Origin: Enterobacter sp. R4-368
GTDB lineage: Bacteria > Pseudomonadota > Gammaproteobacteria > Enterobacterales > Enterobacteriaceae
Direction: 5' to 3'
Length of the DNA stretch: 64,000 nucleotides
Assembly: GCF_000410515.1 (NCBI RefSeq)
Contig: NC_021500.1
Span: 2,170,001 to 2,234,000 of the forward strand
Below the pieces are notes generated by a model. It ran no database searches and had not been told where the DNA came from. It saw only the letters and a list, made by a program, of their open reading frames with translations. The position numbers and the translations under genes are program-made. Each line of letters opens with the position of its first letter. Positions within the stretch are counted from its first letter, which is position 1. Below, one piece after another: positions 16,745 to 26,400 of the stretch.

Positions 16745-17824
16745 TTAGTCAAAACGGTAACCGCCATCCTGTGCGGGATGTAAGGGTTGGCAATCCAGCC
16801 CCTCATAGCACCCCAGGCTGACGGTCAGATTGCGGCGCTTGCCGGGTTTGTCGCGTTTCAAGCCCAGAATGCCGGTACGGCCAAGCTGGATGCGGTGCTT
16901 TTGCCCGAGACGCGGTTCTGGCAAGACACCCACCGGCACAGTCAGGCGCAAGCGCACATCAGAGCGATAGCCCAGATATACACGCAGCAGCACCATCAGA
17001 TCGGTGTGTAGCTGGCCACCCGGAAGCCAGCCTTCGGCTTCGAACGGGTTACTGGTTGCCAGCTTTAGCAGAATACGGCTGCAGGCCTCTTTGCCGGTTT
17101 TTCCGAGCGTGGCGCGCTGTGACAGGGAAACTCGATTTCCTTTCCCCAGCCCACTGCGCTGAGCCACCTGCACTTTGATAGGGTCCGGGCTGATGATCGT
17201 TGCGGTGGTATGCGGGGCCAGCAGGCTAACCAGTTGCCGAATACCTTCCGCATTGCGGGTTGGCAGCCGCATCGCCCCGAGCAGTGCCAGAAAACGGGAA
17301 ACCGGGGTAGCCACCTGTTCAGCCGTACCGGGGATCCCCAGGCCCACCAGCCCCAGCAGGCATTGCGACGTCTCATCGCTGCCGCCTGCTTCAAAGGTCG
17401 CCGGGTAGGCGTATTTACGCCATATTCGGTAGTACTGGGTGGTGATGCGGTGGCTAAAGATATCGAGAAAGGCCGTGGTGGCTTCATACCCTTCCCGCCG
17501 CTGGGCGATATCATCCAGATAAGCGGTCGGTAGCGGCGAATCCACGCCGTACATTCCAAGAAAGGTCGTGCGGACCGTCGGTGGCAAATATGGATGTTCT
17601 TCATCCGTCTCAACGGTGTGTAATTCGCTGGCCGGAAACCCCATTCCCGGCCAGGGGCGAAAGCGCACCGGGTCGGCAGTGGGTTTGTCGGCGGTACCCA
17701 GTAATGGTGCGTCGGGATTCTCCTGCTCCAGCAACTGGCAGAACCGGTAGAAGTTAACCCGCCAGATATCCTCGCCCAGTTTTTCCGTCAGCCCGGCACC
17801 TGCTGGCTGTGATTCTCTTTCCAT
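16745..17824 (-). CDS. tssG: T6SS baseplate protein TssG
   Basis: 359 aa, typical TssG length. Hallmarks: VNFYRFCQLLEQ near the N-terminus, PVRFRPWPGMGFPASEL, LPPTVRTTFLGMYGVDSPLP, and RITTQYYRIWRKYAY. It forms the baseplate wedge with TssE, TssF and TssK. Its start lies 37 nt inside the 3' end of tssF, a tight overlap that suggests coupled translation. Confidence 0.95.
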   Translation of the reverse strand: MERESQPAGAGLTEKLGEDIWRVNFYRFCQLLEQENPDAPLLGTADKPTADPVRFRPWPGMGFPASELHTVETDEEHPYLPPTVRTTFLGMYGVDSPLPTAYLDDIAQRREGYEATTAFLDIFSHRITTQYYRIWRKYAYPATFEAGGSDETSQCLLGLVGLGIPGTAEQVATPVSRFLALLGAMRLPTRNAEGIRQLVSLLAPHTTATIISPDPIKVQVAQRSGLGKGNRVSLSQRATLGKTGKEACSRILLKLATSNPFEAEGWLPGGQLHTDLMVLLRVYLGYRSDVRLRLTVPVGVLPEPRLGQKHRIQLGRTGILGLKRDKPGKRRNLTVSLGCYEGLDCQPLHPAQDGGYRFD

Positions 17825-19557
17825 CGCAGTCGTTTCCCTGTCGGTTGCAGCACCAGCGTGAGCTGATTGAAGAGGTGAACATCGGCATACAGCGCAAAGA
17901 AGCGGTGCAGCATTTCACCAAACAGATTCACATCCCCCTCGCCGGCAAAGTTGTCGGCATTAAGCGTGATTTCAATCTCGACGCCGCGCAGCATGTAGCC
18001 ACGTTCAAAACGGCGCACCAGCGTATGCTTCACCGCCACAATGGCTTCCAGACGGCGTCGGTTCATCTCATCATCGGTCCAGTCATACAGCGCCAGCGTG
18101 CCGCGCAGCACTTCCGGGTTATCCATCATGCTCAGAAAGCTGGATCCCAGATGACTCATCACCCGCCAGTGGAAGCGATCATTTGCTGGCGGATAAAGTG
18201 GCAATGTTGGCGCGCAGAGATTCCGCACCTTCACCGCCACTTTTCCGGCTTTCACTACCCGGTCGAGCAGTGTGCTTTCCAGCGCCTTGCGGGGCAGTTG
18301 CCCGTTAGTGCCAGTGATACGAATGGAGAGCGATTCCGGCTTTTCAGCGAGCTGCTCCATCTCAAACGAACGGCCGCCGAGAATAAGCCAGGTGTCATAC
18401 AGCCCGGACGGGCCACGTTTCACGCGGGTGTGGAAATAGCGCTCCGGCGCGTCAAAGCGCATCATGCCGCCGCGATGGCGGAAGCTGGTGAACGGTACGT
18501 AAGGGTGTTTGCCATTTTTTACCGCGCCGTGAATATTATCGACGCTGTAGATTTCCGTGTGGCCGTCCTGCACACGCAGCGGGCGCAGCAGGTATTCGTT
18601 TTCCAAAGGGTCGATGGTCAGCGGGTCGGCTTCCAGCGTAAAAAGATTAATCACCGGCGCGCAATGCAGGCGGAAATTTTCGGTTTCAAACGGCATATCG
18701 GACGGCCAGCCGCCATCTAGCACGATGTCGGTTTCAAACCAGGTGGTATCCTGGTTGAGCCCAATCAACTCCAGCCCACGCAGCTCGACAAACATAAACT
18801 TCTGCCGGAAGCTGAAATACTCCAGCAGTAGCTGGTAGCCACTGAACGCAGAGTCGCCTTTCGGCCACAGACGCTCACTATCTTCGAAGCCCATCGGCTT
18901 ACACCAACCGTCAAAGCGGATGCGCTCGGTGCGGGCCGCAACGTGACGGGCGTAAATCGCATGCACCCGGCGGGTCAGCGCCAGATGCAACGCGGATGCC
19001 ACCGGGCTTTCGGCATCAAGGTAGAGGGCAACTTTATCAATGCCACTTTTGGCCCACTCCACCCTGCTGGCACACTCAAAACGCAGGCGAATGGCGGCAC
19101 GCCCGTCAGGCTCGGTCTGCAAACGGGCATCTGCCAGATGAATCGGCTGCAGGGTGATATCCCGGGTCGCGCGGTACTGGCAGATGGTCTTGTCAGGACC
19201 AACCGGACGCGACAGCACCGGGAAGCCTTCAGGCAGAATTTCAGCCTGTTTAAGCTGCTGCCATTCCGGTTCGAACGCCACTACGGAGAGTGACGGAATG
19301 GTGCGCATATAGTGCGGCCAGAGCAGGCTCACCAGCCCTTCGGTCAGCTCAGGCAGATCATCGTCGAGCTTTTCACGCAGGCGTCCCATCAGGAAGGCAA
19401 ACCCTTCGAACAGGCGCTCGACGTACGGGTCGCGGGCACCGGCTTTATCCAGATTGAGCATGGCTGCGCGATCGGGATGGGCGCGGGCAAATTCTTTACC
19501 GGCTTCGCGCAGGTAACGCATCTCTGCTTCGTAATAGCGCAGGGTTAAATCATCCAT
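17788..19557 (-). CDS. tssF: T6SS baseplate protein TssF
   Basis: 589 aa. The start is a textbook TssF N-terminus (LTLRYYEAEMRYLREAGKEF, then AHPDRAAML and DPYVERLFEGFAFLMGRL). Other family segments are LLWPHYMRTIPSLSVVAFEP and the C-terminal GYMLRGVEIEITLNADNFAG. It is the largest baseplate wedge protein. It lies between tssA and tssG, overlapping tssG. Confidence 0.95.
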   Translation of the reverse strand: MDDLTLRYYEAEMRYLREAGKEFARAHPDRAAMLNLDKAGARDPYVERLFEGFAFLMGRLREKLDDDLPELTEGLVSLLWPHYMRTIPSLSVVAFEPEWQQLKQAEILPEGFPVLSRPVGPDKTICQYRATRDITLQPIHLADARLQTEPDGRAAIRLRFECASRVEWAKSGIDKVALYLDAESPVASALHLALTRRVHAIYARHVAARTERIRFDGWCKPMGFEDSERLWPKGDSAFSGYQLLLEYFSFRQKFMFVELRGLELIGLNQDTTWFETDIVLDGGWPSDMPFETENFRLHCAPVINLFTLEADPLTIDPLENEYLLRPLRVQDGHTEIYSVDNIHGAVKNGKHPYVPFTSFRHRGGMMRFDAPERYFHTRVKRGPSGLYDTWLILGGRSFEMEQLAEKPESLSIRITGTNGQLPRKALESTLLDRVVKAGKVAVKVRNLCAPTLPLYPPANDRFHWRVMSHLGSSFLSMMDNPEVLRGTLALYDWTDDEMNRRRLEAIVAVKHTLVRRFERGYMLRGVEIEITLNADNFAGEGDVNLFGEMLHRFFALYADVHLFNQLTLVLQPTGKRLRWKENHSQQVPG

Positions 19558-19615
19558 GCACGTTTTCCCTGAAAGTTGTGGTAGTCAAAAAAAGAGAGAA
19601 TTACATGCCGCTTTT

Positions 19616-21226
19616 TCAGCCGCACAGCACCATCGCCCGGGCGGGATCGATAGCAATGAGGCCAGCCAGCAGCTCGTCCATTTCAGGGGCGAGGCGGGTT
19701 TTATCGCTTTCGCTACGCCCCGCTTTCAGGCGTAACAGCTTCAGGCGGCGCGCCTGCACCTCAAACAGCAGCGCAGGCTCCCAGTCGTTAAGCGTCAGCT
19801 GTGGTGCGCTACTGGTGAGTTCACCGAGCAGGTGGAGTGCCATTTCATTGCGTCCGAACTGTTCGGCAACACGGGCCATCAGCAGACGCAACAACCAGCG
19901 GCTACGGGGAGATTCCATGCCAGAGCGATGCTGAAGCCAACCTAGCGCAGCCTCCGGGCCGTCGCGGTCCCCCTTTTCCATCGCCTCGGCTTCCAGCGCG
20001 AGAATGTCATCTGGTTGCCCGCCGCTGGCAACCGCGGCGGGTTGATTGCCAAACCCCGGCATATCATCGTTCACCTTCTCAGCAATCCAGATCAGCGTTA
20101 CTTCATCAGCAAACGGCGTGCCGTCACTCCAGGAGAGCTGTTCGAGGCCATGCAAACGGGCCAGCAGCAGCTTCAGATCGCTAAGGATATAGTCCGCCCA
20201 GCTATCCCATGGTTGTCCGGCGCGGGTCAGCCCTTGCCAGAGATACCATTGCAGATCGAGCCAGAAGCGGTTCCCCCCTTCGCAGAACATGGTGCTGGCC
20301 TGCTCCACCAGTTCCGTCCAGTTCTGCTGCAGATACAGGCGCTTCAGCTGCGCGCGATAATCCGGTTTGGGTGGTGAAAGACGGGTACGACCACTGGCAT
20401 CCAGAGCCGGGATTTGCCCCACAGTATCCCAGCGAACCACTTTCATCAGCCGGTGTGACGCCAGCCAGCCATCCTGCTGATCGGCCAGCCAGCGGGAGAG
20501 CACTTTTGACTGGCTTAAAAATTCCCCCTCAGACGTAACAACCATGTCCGGGGCGGACTGCCTGACCGTTGAAACAGGCGTACTTTCGTCTGTGCTGGTA
20601 GTTTGCGACATTAAGCCATCCAGCCCGCCGGAGCCTGCCAGACGGATTTCCAGCGCGCGGGATAAACCGTCGAGAGAGGGGCGTTCGCCCTCCGGCCAGT
20701 TTTCCAGTTGGCTATCCAGCAAACTCATCACGGCTGCCGTCTGCGAGGTTTGCTCCCGGTTGGCATCCGGCCATAGTGAAAGCGCGTCCTGCACCTTTGT
20801 ACTGTTTAGCCACTCAAGCGCAGATTTGCGTGCATTGGGGCGAAGCGGATAACAGTGCTCACCGTAGCGGGTCAGTATCGCCGCCAGCAGTTGCAGCCCC
20901 TGACACAGGCCGGTCTCACCTTCCTTTTGCAGACGGGCGAAGATATACCAGGTGACCACCCTTAAGTCGCGGGCGGTGTGACAGAGTATTTTTTCAGCCA
21001 GCTGGCAAAGCGTTTCCGGATCGGTGCCAGAAAGTTTGTTGATTTCCTCGCGCATCAACTGGAAATCGTCGTCATAGGCAGGGTCTTCCCCCGCCCCGTC
21101 ACTGCCCGTTAATGGCTTGAGCCAGTTATCCCATTGTGACAGGCTGGCCTGCTGATGGACGAGCAGCGCTGACTGCTGCGCTTCGTCGGGAACACACAGC
21201 GCCAGCAGCGCTTTTGCAGTAGCCAT
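19616..21226 (-). CDS. tssA: T6SS TssA (ImpA_N domain, long C-terminus)
   Basis: 536 aa. The N-terminal ImpA_N region includes DLRVVTWYIFARLQKEGETGL and ILTRYGEHCYPLRPNARKSALEWL; the C-terminal part has SPRSRWLLRLLMARVAEQFGRNEMALHLLGEL, typical of the long TssA/VasJ class. TssA primes and caps the growing sheath. No membrane helix is present, unlike the TagA/VasL-like protein at 6867-8306. It abuts tssM with no gap. Its C-terminus contains no recognisable enzymatic motif. Confidence 0.9.
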   Translation of the reverse strand: MATAKALLALCVPDEAQQSALLVHQQASLSQWDNWLKPLTGSDGAGEDPAYDDDFQLMREEINKLSGTDPETLCQLAEKILCHTARDLRVVTWYIFARLQKEGETGLCQGLQLLAAILTRYGEHCYPLRPNARKSALEWLNSTKVQDALSLWPDANREQTSQTAAVMSLLDSQLENWPEGERPSLDGLSRALEIRLAGSGGLDGLMSQTTSTDESTPVSTVRQSAPDMVVTSEGEFLSQSKVLSRWLADQQDGWLASHRLMKVVRWDTVGQIPALDASGRTRLSPPKPDYRAQLKRLYLQQNWTELVEQASTMFCEGGNRFWLDLQWYLWQGLTRAGQPWDSWADYILSDLKLLLARLHGLEQLSWSDGTPFADEVTLIWIAEKVNDDMPGFGNQPAAVASGGQPDDILALEAEAMEKGDRDGPEAALGWLQHRSGMESPRSRWLLRLLMARVAEQFGRNEMALHLLGELTSSAPQLTLNDWEPALLFEVQARRLKLLRLKAGRSESDKTRLAPEMDELLAGLIAIDPARAMVLCG

Positions 21227-24200
21227 CTATTCTCCCTCCGTGGCTGCCAGCGGGTTATTCACGGTATCCGCACTTACCGCGAAGATAGATTGCGGCAAGT
21301 GGAAACCCTGCAGCTTCAGTAGTGCCAGGGGGCCATCCCCCAGTTCGCTGCGCAGGATAAATTTAAGCGGGCTGCCATCCGGCGTGCGCCACACCAGTTG
21401 CGTACGACTGCTGTCGAGCGGCGTCATCAGCGCTTTATCGAGCAAACGGATAAAGCCCCAGTTTCCCTGATAGTGCTCAAAGAGGCGCATTTCCGTGTTC
21501 ACGCTTCTCCAGCTCAGATCCACACCCGGATACCAGGTATTTCCCGGCCAGGTGAAGCTCTGCCAGCTTTCCATCTGGTTGAAGTAATCAAGATTCTGAC
21601 CGTCCAGCGTCAATTGCATCCGTGCAACATCACGTGAAGGGCGGGCCATCAGTTCAAAATGCACACCCGCATCTCCCTGCGCGAAAATAATGTCGGAAAT
21701 ATCTGCCAGTTGGTTGATAGCCGTCAGGAAGGCGGGGTTGACGGCCATCCCCTGGCTTGCAGAAGGATCGACCACCCAGTGGCTGCCTTCCTGATGCAGG
21801 ATCCCGCCGAGGTTGGTTTTGAGGAATGCCGCAATATACCCGGAATCACCACGCACGAACTGCGCCAGCAAGGGAAGTGAGGCATCGCTTCCTGTGGCTT
21901 TAAACGGGTAACGTCCGGCAAACGCCGTGTTCCACTGCGACACAATCGTGCTCTGCCAGCGGGCATTCAGACTGTCTGCCGCCGGGGCCAGCACCTGGCG
22001 CCAGGCCAAATCCAGCGGCTGCACAAACAGCGCCTGAGCAAAACCGTTCCACTCCTGCCCAAGGCTTGCCGCCACCAGACCGCCGTAATCACGGGTATCC
22101 GTCAGATCGATGGCCTTGCCCTGAAAGACCGTCTGCGCCAGCATCTGCGCCATCGCTTGCGGATCAGGTGCGCTGGTAACCTGCTGCAGTTTGAGGCGCA
22201 CCTGCGTCACTCGCGCCAGCCACGACTGGAAACTGAGATTACCGTTAGCGCCCGTGCCGTCTTTCCCTGCCATCAGGCCGTTCAGTGGTTCAAACACGCC
22301 ATCCAGCGGCCCTTTGGGCCCCTGAGCCTGTTCGATAAACTGTTGCGCATTCTTTTTACTCGCGACCAGCTTTTTCGCCGAGTCAACCAGTGAATCGGCA
22401 AGCCGCTCGCCTTCGGCACCGGTCTGTCCCTGCCAGGCCAGCGTGTTCATCAGCGCCACCAGCGGTGACTGACGCACATCCGCCAGCAGGTTAAGCTGGG
22501 CAATCGCTTCGGACAGCGATTCGGCCTCATGCCACTGAATGCTGTTGGCCATGTTCAGCCAGGCATTACCGAAATCGGTAAAGTAGCGCTCAGTCAGGCG
22601 CTGCTCCAGCGCTTCCGGCGAGATATCGCTCCCGGCCTGATGAGTCTTATCGGTCAGCACCCAGTCGATTTCCGCGCGGCGGGTTTTCACCACTTCATCA
22701 ATAGCACCCTCGACCTGCTCTTCCCATGCCTGGCGGGTAAACATGCCCGGCACAACTTCGGCGGTAGAAAATAGGGTCGATGCGTCGGTATCACCTGTCA
22801 TATCTGCCAGTGTTAAGTCCGGCCAGTTGCGGGCGATGCGCTGCAGCATCTCCTGATACAGACCAGACTCCGCATTACGCTGCCCAATTTGTTTGAGCAG
22901 AATCTGACGTACGGTGCCAACCAGGTCTGCATCCGGCTTAATTTTCCACTCCGGGTGCGCGGGCAGGTTCTGGGCATAGAACCCGAGCAGTTTGGGGGCC
23001 AGCGTCTGCCAGACGCTGTCGCTAACGCCAGTGCGTGTCGGCCAGGTTTTCAGCATGTTTGCAGCAAACCACGGCGCATCCGCTTTATCCGGACGTGCCA
23101 GCATCAGATAGCCCTTGAGAAGGTTATAGGTCTTTTGGGCAGCGGTTGTACGTGCATCACTGGCTGGGGGGAGTCGCACAAACGCGGTCAGTTGACGGCG
23201 GAGCTCATCAGCCAGCGCATCGCGCATCAGCGCCTGGTTGTTGCGGGCATACAGTGGCCAGAGGGAATTCAGTGTTTCACGGTCCTGATTCAGACCAAAG
23301 CGGGTATACCAGGGCGCGCCGTGGGCTTGCCTGTCCTGCAAACGGGCAATGGCCTGCTGCAGAATGAGCTGATTACGCAGGCGTTCCGTCAACGGTTGCT
23401 TTGTATCGGCGGCAACGCGCGCGGTTTCCTGGGCCTGATAAATCTGGGCACGGTTCACGGTCAGGGAAAGCAGTGTTCCTGCCCCCCACAGCAGAACCAC
23501 TGCCAGCAACATCAGAGGGAGAACACGCCGCCAGTGGAAACCGATTTTGCGGGCCTGAACATGCAGACAATCCTCTTCCAGCGCCTGCCAGGCCGGGTGG
23601 CTCAGACGCGCGTGCGGCAACGTGGAGGTTGCTGGCAGCACAGGGCTGAACATGACCCCGCGCAGGCGGTAAGGTGCCGGGCCGGTCATCAGGCTGGTCA
23701 GCAAGGGGGTTAACTGTTGCTTAAGACGTCCGCGCAGCTGAACGGATAACTGCAGAAGCCAGTCGTGGCGGGTATTACGCAGCAACACCTGTATACCCAC
23801 ACGGCGCAAACGAGAAGAAAGTGTCGTCAGTGACTCAATAGCGGCTTCTGGTGCAGCCCCCGGCCCGAAGAATGTGCCGGTCGCCGGCACACCCTCGCCT
23901 TCCTGACTCCACGCCTCCTCACGGATAAACCACAGCCAGACCGGAGCCTGCCAGCCAATCAACACATCACCTTTCTGACGGCTGCGAACGAGCGAATCCA
24001 GCGCAGCGGCATCCGGAAGTTGCGCGCAGTCCATTACATGCACAATGCCGTCTATCGGCTGCTGAGGGCGCACCTTATTCAGCGCGTCAACAAATTCTGG
24101 CTCCTGCTCAGCTTTTGCCAGCCCGGCATGGATCAGAACAGTGCCGTCATTTTCCTGCCAGTGGTCACGCTTGAGCCCCGGAACCACTTTTTCAATATGG

Positions 24201-24607
24201 TCATCGGTACCCTGAACCAGCAGCAGGCGGACTTTAGATTTCCAGCGGCGGCCGTAGCGCAGACGGAGGTGATCGGTGAGTTCTACACTATCGAAAAAGC
24301 CCTTCTCACCTTGATCATGGAGAACGAGTGAAGTCTGATGTCCGGTAGACTCTCTTTTATTTTCCTCGAAAGCCGCCCTGACCCCCGTTTTTCCTGCGCG
24401 CTCAAACAGTCGTTCGGTCACCCAACCGATGAGGCCAATGATGAGAATTGAAACCAGACTCCATATAAGCAATTGGGTATCATCAAGCGGGCCGATGCCA
24501 GTCCAGCTCGACATTTTTTCTGGCCAAGCCATAAACAGGTACACAAAAATGGCGATGAAAAAAATAAGGGTGAGTACGATGCTCCCGATAAGTGTTTTTA
24601 CTTTCAC
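21227..24607 (-). CDS. tssM: T6SS inner-membrane protein TssM (IcmF)
   Basis: 1126 aa with two N-terminal membrane helices (about residues 7-29 and 45-64), a cytoplasmic domain and a third helix near 370-390 (VLPLMLLAVVLLWGAG), then a long periplasmic region with the IcmF pattern. It bridges TssL and TssJ in the trans-envelope complex. The nucleotide-binding P-loop present in many IcmF proteins is not visible; the equivalent stretch reads VRLLLVQGTDDHIEK. It starts with GTG at 24607, which overlaps the stop of the previous gene by 4 nt. Confidence 0.95.
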   Translation of the reverse strand: MKVKTLIGSIVLTLIFFIAIFVYLFMAWPEKMSSWTGIGPLDDTQLLIWSLVSILIIGLIGWVTERLFERAGKTGVRAAFEENKRESTGHQTSLVLHDQGEKGFFDSVELTDHLRLRYGRRWKSKVRLLLVQGTDDHIEKVVPGLKRDHWQENDGTVLIHAGLAKAEQEPEFVDALNKVRPQQPIDGIVHVMDCAQLPDAAALDSLVRSRQKGDVLIGWQAPVWLWFIREEAWSQEGEGVPATGTFFGPGAAPEAAIESLTTLSSRLRRVGIQVLLRNTRHDWLLQLSVQLRGRLKQQLTPLLTSLMTGPAPYRLRGVMFSPVLPATSTLPHARLSHPAWQALEEDCLHVQARKIGFHWRRVLPLMLLAVVLLWGAGTLLSLTVNRAQIYQAQETARVAADTKQPLTERLRNQLILQQAIARLQDRQAHGAPWYTRFGLNQDRETLNSLWPLYARNNQALMRDALADELRRQLTAFVRLPPASDARTTAAQKTYNLLKGYLMLARPDKADAPWFAANMLKTWPTRTGVSDSVWQTLAPKLLGFYAQNLPAHPEWKIKPDADLVGTVRQILLKQIGQRNAESGLYQEMLQRIARNWPDLTLADMTGDTDASTLFSTAEVVPGMFTRQAWEEQVEGAIDEVVKTRRAEIDWVLTDKTHQAGSDISPEALEQRLTERYFTDFGNAWLNMANSIQWHEAESLSEAIAQLNLLADVRQSPLVALMNTLAWQGQTGAEGERLADSLVDSAKKLVASKKNAQQFIEQAQGPKGPLDGVFEPLNGLMAGKDGTGANGNLSFQSWLARVTQVRLKLQQVTSAPDPQAMAQMLAQTVFQGKAIDLTDTRDYGGLVAASLGQEWNGFAQALFVQPLDLAWRQVLAPAADSLNARWQSTIVSQWNTAFAGRYPFKATGSDASLPLLAQFVRGDSGYIAAFLKTNLGGILHQEGSHWVVDPSASQGMAVNPAFLTAINQLADISDIIFAQGDAGVHFELMARPSRDVARMQLTLDGQNLDYFNQMESWQSFTWPGNTWYPGVDLSWRSVNTEMRLFEHYQGNWGFIRLLDKALMTPLDSSRTQLVWRTPDGSPLKFILRSELGDGPLALLKLQGFHLPQSIFAVSADTVNNPLAATEGE

Positions 24608-25803
24608 AATGTGCCCTGTCGTGTCCCTGTATCATCTCCGGGTGTAACACCGGCAATCCAGATGTCATTTGTATCCGTTCCTACGGCTATTACTTGCGCC
24701 GCTCCCGAGCGAGCGACAAGTGAGGATATGGCCACGGCAAGCCAGGGGGCGCTAACACCTCCATAACCGATGAAATCATCTATGTTTTTGTGATCTTCCG
24801 TCATATCGAGAGATAAGTTATTTTCCGCACACGCAGAATACCACTCAACATCTTGTGAGAAATTCAATCCCGTAATACAACTACCCTTAACCTCTTCTGG
24901 TAATAATTGACTCCAGATCAGTGCCCGTGAGAGTGTTTTCGTCAGAGAATCATTTTTGTATCTTTCAGGTCGGTGTAATTGCACGGCATCAGGAATATCC
25001 GAGTGCTTTCTGTTTAACATTAATATTAATGTTATTGCTTCACCCTCACCTTCTCTGGGGGCTTGACGTATCTCTGCGCTAATAGATAAAAGTAATGATG
25101 GTTTACGCCAAGTATTATCAAGCCAACTGTCGAGTGCTTCAAATCCATTATTCTTTAATAAAATGAAAGAACGTCCGGTCTCTGACGAGATAAGCTCTAA
25201 AGCAATTGGCAGTGCATCAGGGAGCTCCGGCGTATCAAAATCAGCTATCAGCCAACAAGTAATGTCCGATGGGATTTTTGCGAGTACAGGCTTAATTTGC
25301 ATAATAAGTGTTTTAATGGCTTCGCAGAATTCGGCCGATTGACATTCTTCAAATCCAGGCAATTTTGAATGGCGGACATAGTTTCCACCTCTTGTTTTTT
25401 GTACTTGAATGATCGGATAAGAAGATTGTATTGCAGAAAGTATTTTGTCTGTTCTGCTTCCAGACTGCGTTGTTACACCTGAAGCAATAAGCCATGCAAA
25501 ACGCTGCCCACGTAAAATTTCTTCATTCCAGAGCACCTTGCGATTAGCATTCCAGGACTCAGCCCAAACCTGGTCTGTTTTATATGCGATACGGCGCAGG
25601 CCAAAAAACATTCCCCATAAACAAAGAGGAAGGCCAAGCGCAGTAAACCAGAAAACAAGTCCCTCTTTCGCACCAGTCCAAAATAAAAAAGACAGCACAC
25701 AACCTACAATCAACAGAAATATCAATAACCCTGACCATTTACGTGTATCAGGGCGATGAACTTTGGGGATTGCCGCAGGGACTTCATCGAGAAACACCGG
25801 CAT
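24604..25803 (-). CDS. T6SS-associated two-helix membrane protein of unknown function
   Basis: About 399 aa. Two closely spaced membrane helices lie near the N-terminus (WSGLLIFLLIVGCVLSFLFW, then LVFWFTALGLPLCLWGMFF), followed by a roughly 320-residue soluble domain. Start: ATG at 25803 with a GGGGAAGG Shine-Dalgarno inside the end of the PAAR gene; an earlier start at 25860 would overlap PAAR heavily. Its stop overlaps the tssM start, so it is probably a co-translated partner of the membrane complex. I recognise no known domain. The C-terminal part is moderately AT-rich like the adjacent cargo genes. Confidence 0.75.
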   Translation of the reverse strand: MPVFLDEVPAAIPKVHRPDTRKWSGLLIFLLIVGCVLSFLFWTGAKEGLVFWFTALGLPLCLWGMFFGLRRIAYKTDQVWAESWNANRKVLWNEEILRGQRFAWLIASGVTTQSGSRTDKILSAIQSSYPIIQVQKTRGGNYVRHSKLPGFEECQSAEFCEAIKTLIMQIKPVLAKIPSDITCWLIADFDTPELPDALPIALELISSETGRSFILLKNNGFEALDSWLDNTWRKPSLLLSISAEIRQAPREGEGEAITLILMLNRKHSDIPDAVQLHRPERYKNDSLTKTLSRALIWSQLLPEEVKGSCITGLNFSQDVEWYSACAENNLSLDMTEDHKNIDDFIGYGGVSAPWLAVAISSLVARSGAAQVIAVGTDTNDIWIAGVTPGDDTGTRQGTL

Positions 25804-25805
25804 AG

Positions 25806-26069
25806 TTATGCTACCTTCCCCGCCGAAAATGAACTGATCAGCGTACAACCACATCCACATTTATGGCCATGGAACGCAACAGGAACTCCCTGATCAAGAT
25901 AGTCTGGATTTCCCTCAACAATTGTCGTAGGCCCATGACCCTCTTTTGGGCATGAAACCTTATCGCCTTTACGTGCCACGCCAATGCCGCCAAACTTCAT
26001 CGTGCAGGATCCTGTTAACACAGCGCCACCATGCGTGGTTTTATCACCAATACGAACGATTGCTAACAT
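25806..26069 (-). CDS. PAAR-domain spike tip protein
   Basis: 87 aa, the whole protein being one PAAR domain: RIGDKTTHGGAVLTGS, then GIGVARKGDKVSCPKEGHGP, and a C-terminal HGHKCGCGCTLI Cys/His cluster that binds a metal at the tip. PAAR sharpens the VgrG spike and can carry effectors. It has no toxin extension here. A good Shine-Dalgarno (AGGA) precedes the ATG. The 331-bp AT-rich gap upstream suggests its own promoter. Confidence 0.95.
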   Translation of the reverse strand: MLAIVRIGDKTTHGGAVLTGSCTMKFGGIGVARKGDKVSCPKEGHGPTTIVEGNPDYLDQGVPVAFHGHKCGCGCTLISSFSAGKVA

Positions 26070-26400
26070 AGATATATATTCCTAAATTACATCTGTGGTT
26101 TCACTTAACAAATAAGAACTATGAACCCACTGATTTATCCTGTAATTGAATGCATAACTCTTATATTGATATAATCGACATTATAATTTTTTAGTCGTCA
26201 ACTCGTACTATTTCGTACTATCAAGATTATTATCCCTACATTTTAAATTAAAATTTATTGCTTAAGTATATTTAGAGTTAAAAATAATTAGTAAATTAAA
26301 CCACTTAACAAAAAACAATCATCACAATAACCAATCTAAATTACCGAATCAATCATCATAAAATTAATAATACTGATACAAAACAACAGCCATGGACATG
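26070..26400. other. AT-rich intergenic region before PAAR
   Basis: 331 bp of very AT-rich DNA with no open frame worth calling. A short tandem repeat (cgtactatttcgtactatc, about 26202-26220) is visible. It probably carries a promoter for PAAR-tssM and is a likely boundary of the horizontally acquired cargo genes upstream. Confidence 0.4.

Noticed and set aside
25806..26069. PAAR-toxin fusion
   Set aside because: The protein ends with the PAAR fold at 87 residues; there is no extension.
26202..26220. CRISPR-like or operator tandem repeat (cgtactat twice)
   Set aside because: Only two short units without regular spacer; most likely chance in AT-rich DNA.
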